Source of the DNA: JAGVJT01 sp964513205
GTDB lineage: Bacteria > Pseudomonadota > Gammaproteobacteria > Legionellales > Legionellaceae
Direction of reading: 5' to 3'
Assembly (NCBI GenBank): GCA_964513205.1
Contig: CAZELP010000006.1
Location: forward strand, 1-64,000
DNA: 64,000 bases
Shown piece after piece: positions 61,301-64,000 of the stretch (position 1 is the first letter of the stretch; every line of letters begins with the position of its first letter). The notes beneath the pieces are model-generated. The model was given only the letters and a program-made list of their open reading frames with translations, had not been told where the DNA came from and searched no databases. The translations under genes were made by a program, and so were the position numbers.

Positions 61301-61440
61301 ACGGTTACGTCACTCAATTCTGGATATGCTTCGATGGTCATTTGTTTACAGGAAATATAACCATAAAAACACAGCAATATTGCAATACCCCAAGCAATAT
61401 GTCTTTTTTTAAAGCAAATCGCAATGATTCGATTAATCAT
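58345..61440 (-). CDS. RND metal efflux transporter, CzcA/CusA type
   Basis: A 1031-residue inner-membrane pump with about 12 helices. N-terminal IEAYPELSDVTVQITTQVRGLAAEEIEQQITRPLERAL; the metal/proton motif GAIDFGVIVDGAIVVMEA keeps both Asp and the Glu seen in CzcA; second-half FGVSVQNGIIMIANIRRLSQEKKLEEAVIEGASERLRPILMTATVAS is characteristic. Exports divalent or monovalent cations from periplasm/cytoplasm; which metal is not clear. Coupled to the MFP gene upstream. Confidence 0.94.
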   Translation of the reverse strand: MINRIIAICFKKRHIAWGIAILLCFYGYISCKQMTIEAYPELSDVTVQITTQVRGLAAEEIEQQITRPLERALVNLPELHVLRSSSTFALSLITLIFKDGVEEYFARERVLNHISDAILPPGISPNLGPLTGSGGEIYRYTLESNTHNLMELSEIQRWMVIPAIKQVPGIADVNNFGGYTKEYQVNLDPIKMQKHQVVLNDIVTAITNNTANAGGGRVSRGEQNYVVRGIGQIHTLEELGNVVVTQQNTIPVYIKDIGEPRIGHQERQGFLGKNHNPDSIEGIVQMRKHENPSHVLKGVHEKIDALRAKLKPLGIQIVPYIDRDDLVHLTIEKVKHTVIEGICLVSIVLIIFLGSPRAALVVTVAIPAALVSVFIMMNITHMPANLFSLGAIDFGVIVDGAIVVMEAILRRREENPHIALSIEDTLITTGYVARPIFFATLIIISAYLPLFAFERAEGRLFKPMAYTVSYALLGALICAMTLVPGLAYTILKKPQKVFHNTILIKITSRYKSLLHQLLTLPRFSLTVGGTILISIILLGMTSGREFLPELDEGSLWLQVALPSGISLEKANAMAGELREKMLKHPEVSYVVTQLGRSDEGTDPWSPSHIEVPVGLKPYSVWPNGETKADLVAQLTQEFSKMPGYSIGISQPIIDNVNDSVGGAHSPLALRVYGDDLRESRHIARQIVKILKTVPGTASVSIFQEPPIPQLTITADRIKMARFGISISDITTLIQTGLGGAPITLMYANDHIYNITARYSKENKQNREVIGNLTLRSATGADILLSQVATIAYQTGESNIAHENTERMLAIRIDNRGRDLASYLKDAQQRIHEGVQFDHQKFRLEWAGQFESQQRAQKRLVYILAIMLILMSILLFMQFQRLRNVGLVLAVVPMATLGGLVTLHLTGQTLNVATAVGFIALFGVSVQNGIIMIANIRRLSQEKKLEEAVIEGASERLRPILMTATVASFGMLPAAIATGVGSDVQRGLATVVVGGLLISTLLTLFALPTYYYLIERRFEALGGRFFRKRKNT

Positions 61441-62602
61441 TGATTAAGATTCCTCCATCAATGACAATATGCTCACCTTCAGAAAGACCAGATAAAACAC
61501 GGACCATATCGCTATCTTCTAAACCGATTTGAATTTCTCGTCTGACGAAAGTCCAAGGAGCGGTTTCAACGAAAACAGATGTTTCATCATCATTCATCAG
61601 AATGGAAGAGACAGGGATCATGATCACGAGTGGTTGTTTAATTTTAATTTGAACACTGGCAAACATATTGGGTTGTAGCTTGTGATCCGTGTTCTGAAAA
61701 AGGGTTCGTGCTTTATTGCGTCTTGTATCGGGCTCTAGATAAGCGTTGACAACACCAATTTGACTTTCTAATGTTAGTTTTGGATAAGCTGGTAAAAAAA
61801 CAGCAATTGGTTGTTGCGGTCGCATTATTCCAGCCAGCGTTTCAGGAACATCTGCGGTTATCCAGACTTGATCAATATTGGTCAATGTAAATAAGGGTTC
61901 TGTCACATCGGTCAGATAGGAGCCAAGCCCATAATGAATAGCGGTCAGTTGTCCATCAATGGGGGCCAAAATTTTGAGAACACCGAAGTCTCCTTGCCCG
62001 AGCGTTTTGAGTCTGGCTTGAGTTTGGTTAAAAATCTCGACTGCTTGTTTATAGTCATTTTCGGCAATTTGCAGATCTTTGAGGGTGTTACCGCCAGCTT
62101 TGTAGACGCCTTGAGTTCGTGCCAAATTTTTCTCAGCCAATAGTTTTGCCGCTTCTGCTCTTTTATAGTCTGCATTTGCACTGGCCAGATCGCCTGATTG
62201 TACTTCGGCAAGTAGTTGATTGGCTTTTACTTCTTGACCAAGGGCCACGTGGAGTTTGATGAGTCGACCCATTACAGGCGGATAAACATTAACGACGCGG
62301 GCCGGATCCGCTTCGACCGCACCAGGAACAACCACAAGATGGGGTTGTTTAATTTTTTGTACGGCTTGCGTCTTAATTTCTTGGCGTAATACTGATTTTG
62401 GAGGAATAAAAATGGTGTTTTTTTCACGAACTAATAGGAGGTCAGGATTTTTTTTAAAAATAAAGTGAGCCAGTTGGTTGATGCCTTTGAATAAAAAAAC
62501 GATGAACAAAATACTAAGAAAAGCAGAAATGAAGAGCGCAACCGCGCGTCCTTCTCTACTGAGATGTTGATATTTTTTCCGAAAAATTTCGGCAATTTTC
62601 AT
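61433..62602 (-). CDS. Membrane-fusion protein of the RND pump (CzcB/CusB type)
   Basis: A 389-residue periplasmic adaptor: N-terminal membrane helix (VALFISAFLSILFIVFLF), split lipoyl domain (VYPPVMGRLIKLHVALGQEVKANQLLAEVQSGDL), alpha-hairpin, beta-barrel (ILAPIDGQLTAIHYGLGSYLTD) and a C-terminal MP domain. Links the RND pump to the outer-membrane channel. No CusF-like His/Met-rich extension is seen. Confidence 0.92.
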   Translation of the reverse strand: MKIAEIFRKKYQHLSREGRAVALFISAFLSILFIVFLFKGINQLAHFIFKKNPDLLLVREKNTIFIPPKSVLRQEIKTQAVQKIKQPHLVVVPGAVEADPARVVNVYPPVMGRLIKLHVALGQEVKANQLLAEVQSGDLASANADYKRAEAAKLLAEKNLARTQGVYKAGGNTLKDLQIAENDYKQAVEIFNQTQARLKTLGQGDFGVLKILAPIDGQLTAIHYGLGSYLTDVTEPLFTLTNIDQVWITADVPETLAGIMRPQQPIAVFLPAYPKLTLESQIGVVNAYLEPDTRRNKARTLFQNTDHKLQPNMFASVQIKIKQPLVIMIPVSSILMNDDETSVFVETAPWTFVRREIQIGLEDSDMVRVLSGLSEGEHIVIDGGILIND

Positions 62603-62654
62603 ACAACACGTCCTTGTTCTATGATGTTTTGACTGATGCTAAATGTCGAGAAAA

Positions 62655-63851
62655 CTAGGCGGCTGGTTTTAATGCCAGTTCGTCGCGTTTTCGCCAGTTT
62701 AAAATGACAATGGCCAATGTCCCCGCAATGATTCCCCAAAAAGCCGATCCCAATCCGAAAAGAGACATTCCTGAAGAAGAAATCAAGAGTGTAATTAACG
62801 CGGGTTCTCGCTCGGTTTCTTTATCTAGGGCATTTTTTAAGCTGGTGCCGATGGTGCTCATCATGGCAATTCCTGCAATGGCAAGAATCAATGCATTTGG
62901 AAATGCTGAGAATAAAGTGACGACAGTTGACCCCAATATTGCAATAACAAGCCAACACAGTCCGGCGAATAAAGTTGCACGATAACGTTTTTTGGGATCC
63001 GAATCGGCTTCTTTTCCAGTACAAACTGCCGCACTGATAGCGGCAAGGTTGATAGAATAGCAACCGAATGGTGCGAATAAAAGAGTGGCGACGCCAGTCC
63101 AGCTTACAATAGATGAGCTGGGTGGTGTATAACCTGATGCATTGAGCACCGCCATTCCAGGAATATTTTGTGATGTCATGGTCACAAAAAAGAGAGGAAC
63201 GCCAATACTAAAAAGTACTGAGGGTGTAAAAACCGGCATGGTTAAAACGGGGGAGGCCAATGTCAGATGAAGACCTTCAGTATGAAATAGACCCTCTGAT
63301 GAGGCAATCACGATTCCTGTTAAGAGTACAAATAAAATGGCATATCTTGGAAAAAAACGTTTCCCGACCAAATGCATGATGAGCATGGTACATACCATTG
63401 AAAATTGCTCTTGCATGGCGATGAAAACATTCAGTCCAAAATGAAAGAGAATACCAGCGAGCATGGCGGAGCTTAGACTGTGAGGGATGCGTGTAATGAG
63501 TTTTTTGAAAAGTCCGGTCACACCGACGACAATCGTTAGAAATCCTGCAAACATAAACGCACCAATCGCCTCGGGCATGGTTACGCCATTGAGACTGGTC
63601 ACCAGCAACGCGGCGCCAGGTGTGGACCATCCCGTTAGAATCGGCATTCGATAATGCAAAGACAGGCCAATGCACGTTAATGCGATTGAAAGCCCCAACG
63701 CAAAAAGCCAAGAGCTGACTTCATCAGGTGTGGCTCCCAATTGTGTGGCAGATTGAAAGACGATGACAGCAGAACTTGTAAAGCCAACCAACACACTGAT
63801 AAAACCGGCAGTCATGTGCGAAAACGAAAAAAAACGGCGCATCTTATTCAA
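62655..63851 (-). CDS. BenE-family transporter
   Basis: A 398-residue membrane protein with about 12 helices of the benzoate:H+ symporter family: FSHMTAGFISVLVGFTSSAVIVFQSATQLGATPDEVSSW, LPILTGWSTPGAALL-like MPILTGWSTPGAALLVTS, FVTMTSQNIPGMAVLNASGY and FGCYSINLAAISAAVCTGKEADSDPKKRY. These are BenE hallmarks; real substrate not proven. It precedes the metal efflux genes by 52 bases on the same strand but a shared function is not evident. Confidence 0.88.
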   Translation of the reverse strand: MNKMRRFFSFSHMTAGFISVLVGFTSSAVIVFQSATQLGATPDEVSSWLFALGLSIALTCIGLSLHYRMPILTGWSTPGAALLVTSLNGVTMPEAIGAFMFAGFLTIVVGVTGLFKKLITRIPHSLSSAMLAGILFHFGLNVFIAMQEQFSMVCTMLIMHLVGKRFFPRYAILFVLLTGIVIASSEGLFHTEGLHLTLASPVLTMPVFTPSVLFSIGVPLFFVTMTSQNIPGMAVLNASGYTPPSSSIVSWTGVATLLFAPFGCYSINLAAISAAVCTGKEADSDPKKRYRATLFAGLCWLVIAILGSTVVTLFSAFPNALILAIAGIAMMSTIGTSLKNALDKETEREPALITLLISSSGMSLFGLGSAFWGIIAGTLAIVILNWRKRDELALKPAA

Positions 63852-63919
63852 CCTCTTTTAAAACGTTATTCGTTGAGCACATCAGGTGGCAACAAAACGA
63901 AATCAACGCAGTGGGGATG

Positions 63920-64000
63920 TCATTTGATCATCTCTGCGATTTTAACATAATTTTCATATCGTTGTCTCATGATGACTCCTTTTTCTACTGCTTGAATAAT
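63920..64000 (-). CDS. rsgA: Probable 3' end of rsgA (ribosome small-subunit GTPase), runs off the right edge
   Basis: The minus-strand frame entering from the edge reads IIQAVEKGVIMRQRYENYVK then IAEMIK and stop. The pattern Ala-Val-Glu-x-Gly-x-Ile...Arg-Tyr-x-x-Tyr resembles the C-terminal end of RsgA. A Shine-Dalgarno-like AAGGAG before the internal ATG could instead suggest a 16-codon peptide, but the reading frame stays open through it. Identification is tentative because only 26 residues are visible. Confidence 0.5.
   Translation of the reverse strand: MIQAVEKGVIMRQRYENYVKIAEMIK

Noticed and set aside
63920..63970. A free 16-codon leader peptide upstream of benE
   Set aside because: The frame remains open to the window edge and resembles the C-terminus of RsgA, so a partial gene is the simpler reading.
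1..64000. CRISPR array, insertion sequence or prophage
   Set aside because: No regularly spaced direct repeats, transposase, integrase or phage structural genes were seen; all neighbouring genes are core type.

Overview
The window is a stretch of ordinary chromosome from an AT-leaning gammaproteobacterium, most likely of the Legionellales (Legionella/Coxiella side). Evidence for that placement: RNase P RNA of bacterial type A; gammaproteobacterial gene orders (suhB/trmJ/iscS, lolB/tRNA-Gln/prs, rhodanese/secB/gpsA, grpE/dnaK/dnaJ); a Com1-like DsbA-fold secreted protein; two free-standing fis genes; outer-membrane barrels whose mature N-terminus (AGSMGP) resembles Legionella surface proteins; and no ispE at the lolB-prs locus, as expected of a lineage using the mevalonate route. 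The species assignment is inference. No prophage, insertion sequence, CRISPR array or secretion-system island was seen, and no gap without a gene exceeds about 300 bases.

Layout. 1-5.2 kb: 5' part of clpB with a heat-shock promoter, suhB, then trmJ-iscS-A-type Fe-S carrier, a fis gene behind a leader containing a G9 tract, and rnpB. 5.2-12.3 kb: DUF1840, mlaA, uvrD, a Com1-like thiol protein, glyQ-glyS. 12.4-20 kb: two small proteins, an MFS carrier with a G8 ribosome-binding site, a DUF945 protein, a second fis, prs, tRNA-Gln, a beta-barrel-like protein and lolB. 20-30.8 kb: coaD, plsC, a fatty-acid desaturase with a palindromic operator, zipA, gpsA-secB-rhodanese, a SPOR protein, a copper-type P-type ATPase with an altered phosphorylation motif, folB and hemE. 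30.8-44.6 kb: class II DAHP synthase, grpE-dnaK-dnaJ running into carA-metK, an aldehyde dehydrogenase, an abundant-type outer-membrane protein, carB and greA. 44.7-49.8 kb (minus strand): nnrD, a secreted HAD phosphatase, DUF2061, a fused ATP sulfurylase/APS kinase, a secreted histidine phosphatase and an outer-membrane barrel. 50-56.8 kb: a complete suf operon (Rrf2 regulator, sufB, C, D, S, U and a SufT-like protein) followed by epmA. 56.9-63.9 kb (minus strand): a tripartite CzcCBA/Cus-like metal efflux operon preceded by benE. The last bases look like the 3' end of rsgA.

How genes work together. Fe-S assembly is split: a full SUF machine with its own Rrf2 repressor and a recognisable IscR-like operator, plus a remnant isc locus keeping only a cysteine desulfurase and an A-type carrier. 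The chaperone genes clpB, grpE and dnaK each carry a sigma-32-like promoter, two of them with the same CCCTAT variant -10. Envelope functions are spread through the window: MlaA, LolB, ZipA, a SPOR protein, PlsC, the desaturase and several barrels.

The most interesting signals are regulatory rather than a new enzyme system: palindromes at the grpE heat-shock promoter and the desaturase promoter, the suf operator, long G-runs in regulatory positions, several large intergenic hairpins, and convergent gene pairs whose 3' ends overlap by 66-83 bases.
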